In this document: positions 28,411 to 44,270 of the stretch, piece after piece
Numbering within the stretch: position 1 is the first letter of the stretch
Layout: the number at the start of each line of letters is the position of its first letter
Source: Bugula neritina
Lineage: Eukaryota > Bryozoa > Gymnolaemata > Cheilostomatida > Bugulidae
DNA: 64,000 nucleotides
Assembly: GCA_964035545.1 (NCBI GenBank)
Contig: CAXIUT010000097.1
Span: 62,001-126,000 of the forward strand
Reading direction: 5' to 3'
The notes under the pieces: generated by a model
Told to the model about the DNA's origin: nothing
The model's database searches: none
What the model saw: the letters and a program-made list of their open reading frames with translations, nothing else
Program-made: the position numbers and the translations under genes

Positions 28411-29706
28411 TGTAACATATTGAAATACACTGCAACATATTGAAATATACTGCAATGTACCGAAATATATGGTAAACTACTGAAATATACTGTCACACAT
28501 TGAAAAATACTGCAACATACTGAAATATACTGCGACACATTGCAATATACTGTAGCATACTGAAATACGCTGTAGCACACTGAAATACACTGCAACTCAC
28601 TGAAATATACTGCAAAATACTGGAATACACTGCTACATACTGAAATATACTGCGACACACTACAACATACTGCAACATACTAAAGTATACTGCAACATAC
28701 TGAAATACACTGTAAAATACTGAAATACACTATAACATACTGAAATATAATGCAACACATTGAAATATACTGCAAAATACTGAAATACACTGCTACATAC
28801 TGAAATATACTGCGACACACTGCAACATACTGCAACATACTAAAATATACTGCAACATACTGAAATACACTGCAAAATACTGAAATACACTGTAACATAC
28901 TGAAATATACTGCAACATACTGAAATACACTGCTACATACTGAAATATACTGCAAAATACTGCAACATACTAAAATACAATGTAACATATTGAAATACAC
29001 TGCAACACATTGAAATATACTGCAAAATACTGAAATACACTGCCACATACTGAAATATACTGCGACACACTGCAACATACTGCAACATACTAAAATACAC
29101 TGCAACATACTGAAATACACTGCAGAATACCGAAATACACTGTAACATACTGAAATACACTGCAAAATACTGAAATACACTGCTACATACTGAATTATAC
29201 TGCAACACACTGCGACATACTGCAACATACTAAAATACACTGTAACATATTGAAATACACTGCAACACATTGAAATATACTGCAATGTACCGAAATATAT
29301 GGTAAACTACTGAAATATACTGTCACACATTGAAAAATACTGCAACATACTGAAATATACTGCGACACATTGCAATATACTGTAGCATACTGAAATACGC
29401 TGTAGCACACTAAAATACACTGCAACTCACTGAAATATACTGCAAAATACTGGAATACACTGATACATACTGAAATATACTGCGACACACTACAACATAC
29501 TGCAACATACTAAAGTATACTGCAACATACTGAAATACACTGTAAAATACTGAAATACACTATAACATACTGAAATATACTGCAACATACTGAAATATAC
29601 TGCTACATACTGAAATATACTGCCACACACTGCAACATACTGCAACATACCAGAACACACTGCAAAATACTGAAATACACTGTAACATACTGAAGTATAC
29701 TGCAAC
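27807..29706. repeat. 1900-bp tandem duplication, copy 1
   Basis: Directly repeated at 29707-31606, with no indel landmark inside. Shared rare variants include ACTGCCACATACTG, ACACTAAAATACACTG and ACTGATACATACTG. Copy 1 has TATAATGCAACAC near 28747, where copy 2 has TATACTGCAACAC. Confidence 0.92.
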
Positions 29707-31606
29707 ATACTGAAATACACTGCTACATACTGAAATATACTGCAACACACTGCGACATACTGCAACATACTAAAATACACTGTAACATATTGAAATACAC
29801 TGCAACTCACTGAAATATGCTGCAACATACTGCAACATAGTGAAATACACTGTAACATACTGAAATACACTGCGACATACTACAACATATTGAAAGACAC
29901 TGCAACACATTGAAATATACTGCAACACACCTAAATATACGGTAATATACCAAAATATACTGTAACACATTTAAAAACACTGCAACCTACTGAAATACAC
30001 TGCAACACACTGAAATACACTGCAAAATACTGTAACACACTGAAATATACTGCAACACACTGCAATTTACTGCAACATACTAAAATACACTGCAACATAC
30101 TGAAATACACTGCAAAATACTGAAATATACTGCAACACACTGCAACTTACTGCAACATACTAAAATACACTGTAACATATTGAATTACACTGCAACACAT
30201 TGAAATATACTGCAAAATACTGAAATACACTGCTACATACTGAAATATACTGCGACACACTGCAACATACTGCAACATACTAAAATATACTGCAACATAC
30301 TGAAATACACTGTAACATATTGAAATACACTGCAACACATTGAAATATACTGCAATGTACCGAAATATATGGTAAACTACTGAAATATACTGTCACACAT
30401 TGAAAAATACTGCAACATACTGAAATATACTGCGACACATTGCAATATACTGTAGCATACTGAAATACGCTGTAGCACACTGAAATACACTGCAACTCAC
30501 TGAAATATACTGCAAAATACTGGAATACACTGCTACATACTGAAATATACTGCGACACACTACAACATACTGCAACATACTAAAGTATACTGCAACATAC
30601 TGAAATACACTGTAAAATACTGAAATACACTATAACATACTGAAATATACTGCAACACATTGAAATATACTGCAAAATACTGAAATACACTGCTACATAC
30701 TGAAATATACTGCGACACACTGCAACATACTGCAACATACTAAAATATACTGCAACATACTGAAATACACTGCAAAATACTGAAATACACTGTAACATAC
30801 TGAAATATACTGCAACATACTGAAATACACTGCTACATACTGAAATATACTGCAAAATACTGCAACATACTAAAATACAATGTAACATATTGAAATACAC
30901 TGCAACACATTGAAATATACTGCAAAATACTGAAATACACTGCCACATACTGAAATATACTGCGACACACTGCAACATACTGCAACATACTAAAATACAC
31001 TGCAACATACTGAAATACACTGCAGAATACTGAAATACACTGTAACATACTGAAATACACTGCAAAATACTGAAATACACTGCTACATACTGAATTATAC
31101 TGCAACACACTGCGACATACTGCAACATACTAAAATACACTGTAACATATTGAAATACACTGCAACACATTGAAATATACTGCAATGTACCGAAATATAT
31201 GGTAAACTACTGAAATATACTGTCACACATTGAAAAATACTGCAACATACTGAAATATACTGCGACACATTGCAATATACTGTAGCATACTGAAATACGC
31301 TGTAGCACACTAAAATACACTGCAACTCACTGAAATATACTGCAAAATACTGGAATACACTGATACATACTGAAATATACTGCGACACACTACAACATAC
31401 TGCAACATACTAAAGTATACTGCAACATACTGAAATACACTGTAAAATACTGAAATACACTATAACATACTGAAATATACTGCAACATACTGAAATATAC
31501 TGCTACATACTGAAATATACTGCCACACACTGCAACATACTGCAACATACCAGAACACACTGCAAAATACTGAAATACACTGTAACATACTGAAGTATAC
31601 TGCAAC
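29707..31606. repeat. 1900-bp tandem duplication, copy 2
   Basis: Second copy. Its tail, and the sequence after it to 32631, also aligns with 22275-24602 at offset 8029, so it sits where two duplication families meet. Confidence 0.92.
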
Positions 31607-32631
31607 ATACTGAAATACACTGCTACATACTGAAATATACTGCAACACACAGCAACATACTGCAACATACTAAAATACACTGTAACATATTGGAATACAC
31701 TGCAACACATTAATTATACTGCAAAATACTGAAATACACTGCTACATACTGAAATATACTGGAACATACTGCAACATACTGAAATACACTGCAACACATT
31801 CAAATACACCGCAAAATACTACAACATACTGAAATGCACTGTAACATATTGAAATACACTGCAACGCATTGAAATATACTGCAATGTACCGAAATATATG
31901 GTAAACTACTGAAATATACTGTCACACATTGAAAAACACTGCAACATACTGAAATATACTGCGACACATTGCAATATACTGTAACATACTGAAATATACT
32001 GCGATACACTGCAACATACTGCAACATACTAAAATATACTGCAACATACTGAAATACACTGCAAAATACTGAAATACACTGTAACATACTGAAATATACT
32101 GCAACATACTGAAGTACACTCCTACATACTGAAATATACTGCAACTCACTGCAACATACTGCAACATACTAAATTACACTGTAACATATTGAAATACACT
32201 GCAACACATTGAAATATACTGCAAAATACTGAAATACACTGCTACATACTGAAATATACTGCGACACACTGCAACATACTGCAACATACTAAAATATACT
32301 GCAACATACTGAAATACACTGCAAAATACTGAAATACACTGTAACATACTGAAATATACTGCAACATACTGAAGTACACTCCTACATACTGAAATATACT
32401 GCAACTCACTGCAACATACTGCAACATACTAAATTACACTGTAACATATTGAAATACACTGCAACACATTGAAATATACTGCAAAATACTGAAATACACT
32501 GCTACAACACTGAAATATATTCAACACACGGCAAAATACTGCAACATACTAAAATATGCTGCAATATACTGAAATCCACTGCAAAATACTGAAATACACT
32601 ATAACATACTGAAATATACTGCAACATACTG
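30304..32631. repeat. Block re-used from 22275-24602, second copy
   Basis: Matches the earlier block in marker order. Private variants include ACTGGAACATACTG near 31760 and CGGCAAAATACTGC after R3, where the first copy reads CGGCAACATACTGC. Confidence 0.88.
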
Positions 32632-35600
32632 AAATATACTGCTACATACTGAAGTATACTGCCACACACTGCAACATACTGCAACATACCAGAACACACT
32701 GTAACATAATGAAATACACTGCAACACATTGAAATATACTGCAAAATACTGAAATACACTGCTATATACTGAAATACACTGCAACACACTACAACATACT
32801 GCAACATACGAAAATATACTGCAACATACTGAAATACACTGCAAAATACTGAAATACACTGTAACATACTGAAGTATACTGCAACATACTGAAATACACT
32901 GCTACATACTGAAATATACTGCAACACACAGCAACATACTGCAACATCCTAAAATACACTGTAACATATTGGAATACACTGCAACACATTAATTATACTG
33001 CAAAATACTGAAATACACTGCTACATACTGAAATATACTGCAACATACTGCAACATACTGAAATACACTGCAACACATTCAAATACACCGCAAAATACTA
33101 CAACATACTGAAATGCACAGTAACATATTGAAATACACTGCATCGCATTGAAATATACTGCAATGTACCGAAATATATGGTAAACTACTGAAATATACTG
33201 TCACACATTGAAAAACACTGCAACATACTGAAATATACTGCGACACATTGCAATATACTGTAACATACTGAAATAGGCTGTAGCACACTGAAATACACTG
33301 CAACTCACTGAAATATACTGCAACATACTGAAATACACTGTAACATATTAAAATATACTGCAACATACTGAAATATAGTGCTACATACTGAAATATACTG
33401 CAACATACTGCAACATAGTGAAATACACTGTAACATACTGAAATACACTGCAACATACTACAACATATTGAAATACACTGCAACACATTGAAATATACTG
33501 CAACACACCTAAATATACGGTAATATACTGAAATATACTGTAACACATTGAAAAACACTGCAACATACTGAAATACACTGCAACACATTCAAATACACCG
33601 CAAAATACTACAACATACTAAAATACACTGTAACATATTGAAATACACTGCAACACATTGAAATATACTGCAATGTACCGAAATATATGGTAAACTACTG
33701 AAATATACTGTCACACATTGAAAAATACTGCAACATACTGAAATATACTGCGACACATTGCAATATACTGTAACATACTGAAATATGCTGTAGCACACTG
33801 AAATACACTGCAACTCACTGAAATATACTGCAACATACTGAAACACACTGTAACCTATTGAAGTATACTGCAACATGCTGAAATACATTGCTACATACTG
33901 AAATATACTGCAACATACTGCAACATACTGAAATACACTGTAACATACTGATATACCCTGCAACATACTACAACATATTGAAAGACACTGCAACACATTG
34001 AAATATACTGCAACATACCTAAATATACGGTAATATACCAAAATATACTGTAACACATTGAAAAGTACTGCAACATACTGAAATACACTGCAACACACCG
34101 AAAAACACTGAAAATACTGTAACACACTGAAATATACTGCAAAATACTGAAATACACTGCTACATACTGAAATACACTGCAACACACTACAACATACTGC
34201 AACATACTAAAATATACTGCAACATACTGAAATACACTGCAAAATACTGAAATACACTGTAACATACTGAAGTATACTGCAACATACTGAAATACACTGC
34301 TACATACTGAAATATACTGCGACACATTGCAATATACTGTAACATACTGAAATAGGCTGTAGCACACTGAAATACACTGCAACTCACTGAAATATACTGC
34401 AACATACTGAAATACACTGTAACATATTAAAATATACTGCAACATACTGAAATATAGTGCTACATACTGAAATATACTGCAACATACTGCAACATAGTGA
34501 AATACACTGTAACATACTGAAATACACTGCAACATACTACAACATATTGAAATACACTGCAACACATTGAAATATACTGCAACACAACTAAATATACGGT
34601 AATATACTGAAATATACTGTAACACATTGAAAAACACTGCAACATACTGAAATACACTGCAACACATTCAAATACACCGCAAAATACTACAACATACTGA
34701 AATGCACTGTAACATATCGAAATACACTGCAACGCATTGAAATATACTGCAATGTACCAAAATATATGGTAAACTACTGAAATATACTGTCACACATTGA
34801 AAAATACTGCAACATACTGAAATATACTGCGACACATTGCAATATACTGTAACATACTGAAATATGCTGTAGCACACTGAAATACACTGCAACATACTGA
34901 AATACACTGTAACATATTAAAATATACTGCAACATACTGAAATACACTGCAGAATACCGAAATACACTGTAACATACTGAAATATACTGCAAAATACTGA
35001 AATACACTGCTACATACTGAAATATACTGCGACACACTGTGACATACTGCAACATACTAAAATACACTGTAACATATTGAAATACACTGCAACACATTGA
35101 AATATACTGCAATGTACCGAAATATATGGTAAACTACTGAAATATACTGTCACACATTGAAAAATACTGCAACATACTGAAATATACTGCGACACATTGC
35201 AATATACTGTAACATACTGAAATATGCTGTAGCACACTGAAATACACTGCAACTCACTGAAATATACTGCAACATACTGAAACACACTGTAACCTATTGA
35301 AATATACTGCAACATACTGAAATACATTGCTACATACTGAAATATACTGCAACATACTGCAACATACTGAAGGACACTGTAACATACTGATATACCCTGC
35401 AACATACTACAACATATTGAAAGACACTGCAACACATTGAAATATACTGCAACATACCTAAATATACGGTAATATACCAAAATATACTGTAACACATTGA
35501 AAAGTACTGCAACATACTGAAATACACTGCAACACACCGAAAAACACTGAAAATACTGTAACACACTGAAATATACTGCAAAATACTGAAATACACTGCT

Positions 35601-35854
35601 ACATACTGAAATACACTGCAACACACTACAACATACTGCAACATACTAAAATATACTGCAACATACTGAAATACACTGCAAAATACTGAAATACACTGTA
35701 ACATACTGAAGTATACTGCAACATACTGAAATACACTGCTACATACTGAAATATACTGCAACACACAGCAACATACTGCAACATACTAAAATACACTGTA
35801 ACATATTGGAATACACTGCAACACATTGAAATATACTGCAAAATACTGAAATAC
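31989..35854. repeat. Multi-kb block re-used at 38465-42750, first copy
   Basis: Contains R3 (32501), R2 (32987) and R1 (34106 and 35545). The offset to the second copy steps from 6476 to 6536 to 6896, because the second copy has an extra 60-bp repeat (39361-39420) and about 360 bp that the first copy lacks near 33.6 kb. Both steps are multiples of 10. Confidence 0.88.
31990..32509. repeat. 260-bp tandem repeat, second cluster
   Basis: Carried inside the 8029-offset block. The order is the same as in the first cluster: partial copy, full copy, then truncation at R3. Confidence 0.83.
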
Positions 35855-38508
35855 ACTGCTACATACTGAAATATACTGCAACATACTGCAACATACTGAA
35901 ATACACTGCAACACATTCAAATACACCGCAAAATACTACAACATACTGAAATGCACTGTAACATATTGAAATACACTGTAACATATTAAAATATACGGCA
36001 ACATACTGAAATATACTGCGACACATTGCAATATACTGTAACATACTGAAATAGGCTGTAGCACACTGAAATACACTGCAACTCACTGAAATATACTGCA
36101 ACATACTGAAATACACTGTAACATATTGAAATATACTGCAACACACTGAAATATAGTGCTACATACTGAAATATACTGCTACATACTGAAATACACTGCA
36201 ACATACTGCAACATACTGAAATACACTGCAACACATTGAAATATACTGCAACATACCTAAATATACGGTAATATACTGAAAAATACTGTAACACATTGAA
36301 AAACACTGCAACATACTGAAATACACTGCAACACATTCAAATACACCGCAAAATACTACAACATACTGAAATGCACTGTAACATATTGAAATACACTGCA
36401 ACACATTGAAATATACTGCAATGTACCGAAATATATGGTAAACTACTGAAATATACTGTCACACATTGAAAAATACTGCAACATACTGAAATATGCTGCG
36501 ACACATTGCAATATACTGTAACATACTGAAATATGCTGTAGCACACTGAAATACACTGCAACATACTGAAATACACTGTAACATATTAAAATATACTGCA
36601 ACATACTGAAATACACTGCAGAATACCGAAATACACTGTAACATACTGAAATATACTGCAAAATACTGAAATACACTGCTACATACTGAAATATACTGCG
36701 ACACACTGCGACATACTGCAACATACTAAAATACACTGTAACATATTGAAACACACTGCAACACATTGAAATATACTGCAATGTACCGAATTATATGGTA
36801 AACTACTGAAATATACTCTAACACATTGAAAAACACTGCAACATACTGAAATATACTGCGACACATTGCAATATACTGTAACATACTGAAATATGCTGTA
36901 GCACACTGAAATACACTGCAACTCACTGAAATATACTGCAACATACTGAAACACACTGTAACATATTGAAATACACTGCAACACATTGAAATATACTGCA
37001 ATGTACCGAAATATATGGTAAACTACTGAAATATACTGTCACACATTGAAAAATACTGCAACATACTGAAATATACTGCGACACATTGCAATATACTGTA
37101 ACATACTGAAATAGGCTGTAGCACACTGAAATACACTGCAACTCACTGAAATATACTGCAACATACTGAAATACACTGTAACATATTGAAATATACTGCA
37201 ACACACTGAAATATAGTGCTACATACTGAAATATACTGCAACATACTGCAACATAGTGAAATACACTGTAACATACTGAAATACACTGCAACATACTACA
37301 ACATATTTCAATACACTGCAACACATTGAAATATACTGCAACATACCTAAATATACGATAATATACTGAAATATACTCTAACACATTGAAAAACACTGCA
37401 ACATACTGAAATACACTGCAACACATTCAAATACACCGCAAAATACTACAACATACTGAAATACACTGTAACACACTGAAATATACTGCAAAATACTGAA
37501 ATACACTGCTACATACTGAAATATACTGCAACACACTGCGACATACTGCAACAAACTAAAATACACTGTAACATATTGAAATACACTGCAACACATTGAA
37601 ATATACTGCAATGTACCGAAATATATGGTAAACTACTGAAATATACTGTCACACATTGAAAAATACTGCAACATACTGAAATATACTGCGACACATTGCA
37701 ATATACTGTAACATACTGAAATATGCTGTAGCACACTGAAATACACTGCAACATACTGAAATACACTGTAACGTATTAAAATATACTGCAACATACTGAA
37801 ATACACTGCAGAATACCGAAATACACTGTAACATACTGAAATATACTGCAAAATACTGAAATACACTGCTACATACTGAAATATACTGCGACACACTGCG
37901 ACATACTGCAACATACTAAAATACACTGTAACATATTGAAACACACTGCAACACATTGAAATATACTGCAATGTACCGAAATATATGGTAAACTACTGAA
38001 ATATACTGTCACACATTGAAAAATACTGCAACATACTGAAATGTACTGCGACACATTGCAATATACTGTAACATACTGAAATATGCTGTAGCACACTGAA
38101 ATACACTGCAACTCACTGAAATATACTGCAACATACTGAAACACACTGTCACATATTGAAATATACTGCAACATACTGAAATACATTGCTACATACTGAA
38201 ATATACTGCAACATACTGCAACATACTGAAATACACTGTAATATACTGAAATACGCTGCAACATACTACAACATATTGAAAGACACTGCAACACAGTGAA
38301 ATATACTGCAACATACCTAAATATACGGCAACATACCAAAATACACTGTAACACATTGAAAAATACTGCAACATACTGAAATACACTGCAACACATCGAA
38401 AAACACTGAAAATACTGTAAAACACTGAAATATACTGCAAAATACTGAAATACACTGCTACATACTGAAATATACTGCGACACACTGCAACATACTGCAA
38501 CATACTAA
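34785..38508. repeat. 3.7-kb block re-used at 45268-48991 (offset 10483), first copy
   Basis: R1 at 35545 and 38404 pair with 46028 and 48887. The offset is 10490 minus the seven -1 events between the copies. It includes the ATTATATGG, GCGACACACTGCGAC and ACATCGAAAAACAC variants. Confidence 0.9.
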
Positions 38509-38850
38509 AATATACTGCAACATACTGAAATACACTGCAAAATACTGAAATACACTGTAACATACTGAAATATACTGCAACATACTGAAGTACACTCCTA
38601 CATACTGAAATATACTGCAACTCACTGCAACATACTGCAACATACTAAATTACACTGTAACATATTGAAATACACTGCAACACATTGAAATATACTGCAA
38701 AATACTGAAATACACTGCTACATACTGAAATATACTGCGACACACTGCAACATACTGCAACATACTAAAATATACTGCAACATACTGAAATACACTGCAA
38801 AATACTGAAATACACTGTAACATACTGAAATATACTGCAACATACTGAAA
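37341..38850. repeat. 1.5-kb block re-used at 42757-44266 (offset 5416)
   Basis: Starts at ACATACCTAAATATACGATA and ends in the 260-bp cluster. A third copy of most of it (to 48991) lies within the 45268-48991 block. R1 of the CACATCGAAA subtype is found at 38404, 43820 and 48887. Confidence 0.88.
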
Positions 38851-38980
38851 TACACTCCTACATACTGAAATATACTGCAACTCACTGCAACATACTGCAA
38901 CATACTAAATTACACTGTAACATATTGAAATACACTGCAACACATTGAAATATACTGCAAAATACTGAAATACACTGCTA
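38429..38980. repeat. 260-bp tandem repeat, third cluster
   Basis: Two full copies (38429-38688, 38689-38948) and a stub ending at R3 (38977). The second copy reads GAAATACACTCCTAC, where the first and other clusters have GAAGTACACTCCTAC. Confidence 0.85.
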
Positions 38981-41900
38981 CAACACTGAAATATATTCAA
39001 CACACGGCAAAATACTGCAACATACTAAAATATGCTGCAATATACTGAAATCCACTGCAAAATACTGAAATACACTATAACATACTGAAATATACTGCAA
39101 CATACTGAAATATACTGCTACATACTGAAATATACTGCCACACACTGCAACATACTGCAACATACCAGAACACACTGTAACATAATGAAATACACTGCAA
39201 CACATTGAAATATACTGCAAAATACTGAAATACACTGCTATATACTGAAATACACTGCAACACACTACAACATACTGCAACATACGAAAATATACTGCAA
39301 CATACTGAAATACACTGCAAAATACCGAAATACACTGTAACATACTGAAGTATACTGCAACATACTGAAATACACTGCAAAATACTGAAATACACTGTAA
39401 CATACTGAAGTATACTGCAACATACTGAAATACACTGCTACATACTGAAATATACTGCAACACACAGCAACATACTGCAACATCCTAAAATACACTGTAA
39501 CATATTGGAATACACTGCAACACATTAATTATACTGCAAAATACTGAAATACACTGCTACATACTGAAATATACTGCAACATACTGCAACATACTGAAAT
39601 ACACTGCAACACATTCAAATACACCGCAAAATACTACAACATACTGAAATGCACAGTAACATATTGAAATACACTGCATCGCATTGAAATATACTGCAAT
39701 GTACCGAAATATATGGTAAACTACTGAAATATACTGTCACACATTGAAAAACACTGCAACATACTGAAATATACTGCGACACATTGCAATATACTGTAAC
39801 ATACTGAAATAGGCTGTAGCACACTGAAATACACTGCAACTCACTGAAATATACTGCAACATACTGAAATACACTGTAACATATTAAAATATACTGCAAC
39901 ATACTGAAATATAGTGCTACATACTGAAATATACTGCAACATACTGCAACATAGTGAAATACACTGTAACATACTGAAATACACTGCAACATACTACAAC
40001 ATATTGAAATACACTGCAACACATTGAAATATACTGCAACACACCTAAATATACGGTAATATACTGAAATATACTGTAACACATTGAAAAACACTGCAAC
40101 ATACTGAAATACACTGCAACACATTCAAATACACCGCAAAATACTACAACATACTGAAATGCACTGTAACATATCGAAATACACTGCAACACATTGAAAT
40201 ATACTGCAATGTACCAAAATATATGGTAAACTACTGAAATATACTGTCACACATTGAAAAATACTGCAACATACTGAAATATACTGCGACACATTGCACT
40301 ATACTGTAACATACTGAAATATGCTGTAGCACACTGAAATACACTGCAACATACTGAAATACACTGTAACATATTAAAATATACTGCAACATACTGAAAT
40401 ACACTGCAGAATACCGAAATACACTGTAACATACTGAAATATACTGCAAAATACTGAAATACACTGCTACATACTGAAATATACTGCGACACACTGTGAC
40501 ATACTGCAACATACTAAAATACACTGTAACATATTGAAATACACTGCAACACATTGAAATATACTGCAATGTACCGAAATATATGGTAAACTACTGAAAT
40601 ATACTGTCACACATTGAAAAATACTGCAACATACTGAAATATACTGCGACACATTGCAATATACTGTAACATACTGAAATATGCTGTAGCACACTGAAAT
40701 ACACTGCAACTCACTGAAATATACTGCAACATACTGAAACACACTGTAACCTATTGAAGTATACTGCAACATACTGAAATACATTGCTACATACTGAAAT
40801 ATACTGCAACATACTGCAACATACTGAAATACACTGTAACATACTGATATACCCTGCAACATACTACAACATATTGAAAGACACTGCAACACATTGAAAT
40901 ATACTGCAACATACCTAAATATACGGTAATATACCAAAATATACTGTAACACATTGAAAAGTACTGCAACATACTGAAATACACTGCAACACACCGAAAA
41001 ACACTGAAAATACTGTAACACACTGAAATATACTGCAAAATACTGAAATACACTGCTACATACTGAAATACACTGCAACACACTACAACATACTGCAACA
41101 TACTAAAATATACTGCAACATACTGAAATACACTGCAAAATACTGAAATACACTGTAACATACTGAAGTATACTGCAACATACTGAAATACACTGCTACA
41201 TACTGAAATATACTGCGACACATTGCAATATACTGTAACATACTGAAATAGGCTGTAGCACACTGAAATACACTGCAACTCACTGAAATATACTGCAACA
41301 TACTGAAATACACTGTAACATATTAAAATATACTGCAACATACTGAAATATAGTGCTACATACTGAAATATACTGCAACATACTGCAACATAGTGAAATA
41401 CACTGTAACATACTGAAATACACTGCAACATACTACAACATATTGAAATACACTGCAACACATTGAAATATACTGCAACACAACTAAATATACGGTAATA
41501 TACTGAAATATACTGTAACACATTGAAAAACACTGCAACATACTGAAATACACTGCAACACATTCAAATACACCGCAAAATACTACAACATACTGAAATG
41601 CACTGTAACATATCGAAATACACTGCAACGCATTGAAATATACTGCAATGTACCAAAATATATGGTAAACTACTGAAATATACTGTCACACATTGAAAAA
41701 TACTGCAACATACTGAAATATACTGCGACACATTGCAATATACTGTAACATACTGAAATATGCTGTAGCACACTGAAATACACTGCAACATACTGAAATA
41801 CACTGTAACATATTAAAATATACTGCAACATACTGAAATACACTGCAGAATACCGAAATACACTGTAACATACTGAAATATACTGCAAAATACTGAAATA

Positions 41901-42750
41901 CACTGCTACATACTGAAATATACTGCGACACACTGTGACATACTGCAACATACTAAAATACACTGTAACATATTGAAATACACTGCAACACATTGAAATA
42001 TACTGCAATGTACCGAAATATATGGTAAACTACTGAAATATACTGTCACACATTGAAAAATACTGCAACATACTGAAATATACTGCGACACATTGCAATA
42101 TACTGTAACATACTGAAATATGCTGTAGCACACTGAAATACACTGCAACTCACTGAAATATACTGCAACATACTGAAACACACTGTAACCTATTGAAATA
42201 TACTGCAACATACTGAAATACATTGCTACATACTGAAATATACTGCAACATACTGCAACATACTGAAGGACACTGTAACATACTGATATACCCTGCAACA
42301 TACTACAACATATTGAAAGACACTGCAACACATTGAAATATACTGCAACATACCTAAATATACGGTAATATACCAAAATATACTGTAACACATTGAAAAG
42401 TACTGCAACATACTGAAATACACTGCAACACACCGAAAAACACTGAAAATACTGTAACACACTGAAATATACTGCAAAATACTGAAATACACTGCTACAT
42501 ACTGAAATACACTGCAACACACTACAACATACTGCAACATACTAAAATATACTGCAACATACTGAAATACACTGCAAAATACTGAAATACACTGTAACAT
42601 ACTGAAGTATACTGCAACATACTGAAATACACTGCTACATACTGAAATATACTGCAACACACAGCAACATACTGCAACATACTAAAATACACTGTAACAT
42701 ATTGGAATACACTGCAACACATTGAAATATACTGCAAAATACTGAAATAT
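38465..42750. repeat. Multi-kb block re-used from 31989-35854, second copy
   Basis: Contains R3 (38977), R2 (39523) and R1 (41002 and 42441), in the same order as the first copy. The spacing of 1439 between the two R1 sites is preserved (34106 to 35545; 41002 to 42441). Confidence 0.88.
39301..39420. repeat. Local 60-bp tandem doubling
   Basis: Bases 39301-39360 and 39361-39420 are the same 60 bp with one difference (AATACCGAAA against AATACTGAAA). The equivalent place in the first block copy (about 32821-32880) has only one unit. This is a simple example of growth by three 20-bp monomers. Confidence 0.9.
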
Positions 42751-42756
42751 ACTGCG

Positions 42757-44266
42757 ACATACCTAAATATACGATAATATACTGAAATATACTCTAACAC
42801 ATTGAAAAACACTGCAACATACTGAAATACACTGCAACACATTCAAATACACCGCAAAATACTACAACATACTGAAATACACTGTAACACACTGAAATAT
42901 ACTGCAAAATACTGAAATACACTGCTACATACTGAAATATACTGCAACACACTGCGACATACTGCAACAAACTAAAATACACTGTAACATATTGAAATAC
43001 ACTGCAACACATTGAAATATACTGCAATGTACCGAAATATATGGTAAACTACTGAAATATACTGTCACACATTGAAAAATACTGCAACATACTGAAATAT
43101 ACTGCGACACATTGCAATATACTGTAACATACTGAAATATGCTGTAGCACACTGAAATACACTGCAACATACTGAAATACACTGTAACGTATTAAAATAT
43201 ACTGCAACATACTGAAATACACTGCAGAATACCGAAATACACTGTAACATACTGAAATATACTGCAAAATACTGAAATACACTGCTACATACTGAAATAT
43301 ACTGCGACACACTGCGACATACTGCAACATACTAAAATACACTGTAACATATTGAAACACACTGCAACACATTGAAATATACTGCAATGTACCGAAATAT
43401 ATGGTAAACTACTGAAATATACTGTCACACATTGAAAAATACTGCAACATACTGAAATGTACTGCGACACATTGCAATATACTGTAACATACTGAAATAT
43501 GCTGTAGCACACTGAAATACACTGCAACTCACTGAAATATACTGCAACATACTGAAACACACTGTAACATATTGAAATATACTGCAACATACTGAAATAC
43601 ATTGCTACATACTGAAATATACTGCAACATACTGCAACATACTGAAATACACTGTAACATACTGAAATACGCTGCAACATACTACAACATATTGAAAGAC
43701 ACTGCAACACAGTGAAATATACTGCAACATACCTAAATATACGGCAACATACCAAAATACACTGTAACACATTGAAAAATACTGCAACATACTGAAATAC
43801 ACTGCAACACATCGAAAAACACTGAAAATACTGTAAAACACTGAAATATACTGCAAAATACTGAAATACACTGCTACATACTGAAATATACTGCGACACA
43901 CTGCAACATACTGCAACATACTAAAATATACTGCAACATACTGAAATACACTGCAAAATACTGAAATACACTGTAACATACTGAAATATACTGCAACATA
44001 CTGAAGTACACTCCTACATACTGAAATATACTGCAACTCACTGCAACATACTGCAACATACTAAATTACACTGTAACATATTGAAATACACTGCAACACA
44101 TTGAAATATACTGCAAAATACTGAAATACACTGCTACATACTGAAATATACTGCGACACACTGCAACATACTGCAACATACTAAAATATACTGCAACATA
44201 CTGAAATACACTGCAAAATACTGAAATACACTGTAACATACTGAAATATACTGCAACATACTGAAA
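42757..44266. repeat. Copy of 37341-38850
   Basis: Joined to the end of the 38465-42750 block at about 42750, inside a GCGACATACC variant that is not seen at the equivalent place elsewhere. R1 is at 43820. The junction is a good candidate breakpoint. Confidence 0.87.
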
Positions 44267-44270
44267 TATA
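43843..44270. repeat. 260-bp tandem repeat, fourth cluster
   Basis: One full and one partial copy. Unlike the other clusters, the second copy runs into GCTACATACTGAAATATAC at about 44270 and does not end at R3. Confidence 0.8.

Noticed and set aside
33891-34667. 258-codon - strand frame, nearly repeated at 40787-41563
   Set aside because: The duplication is of the satellite block, not of a gene. The frame is as long as it is because few stop-creating variants fall in that phase and R1 switches the frame, giving an IFSVFRCVAV-type join.
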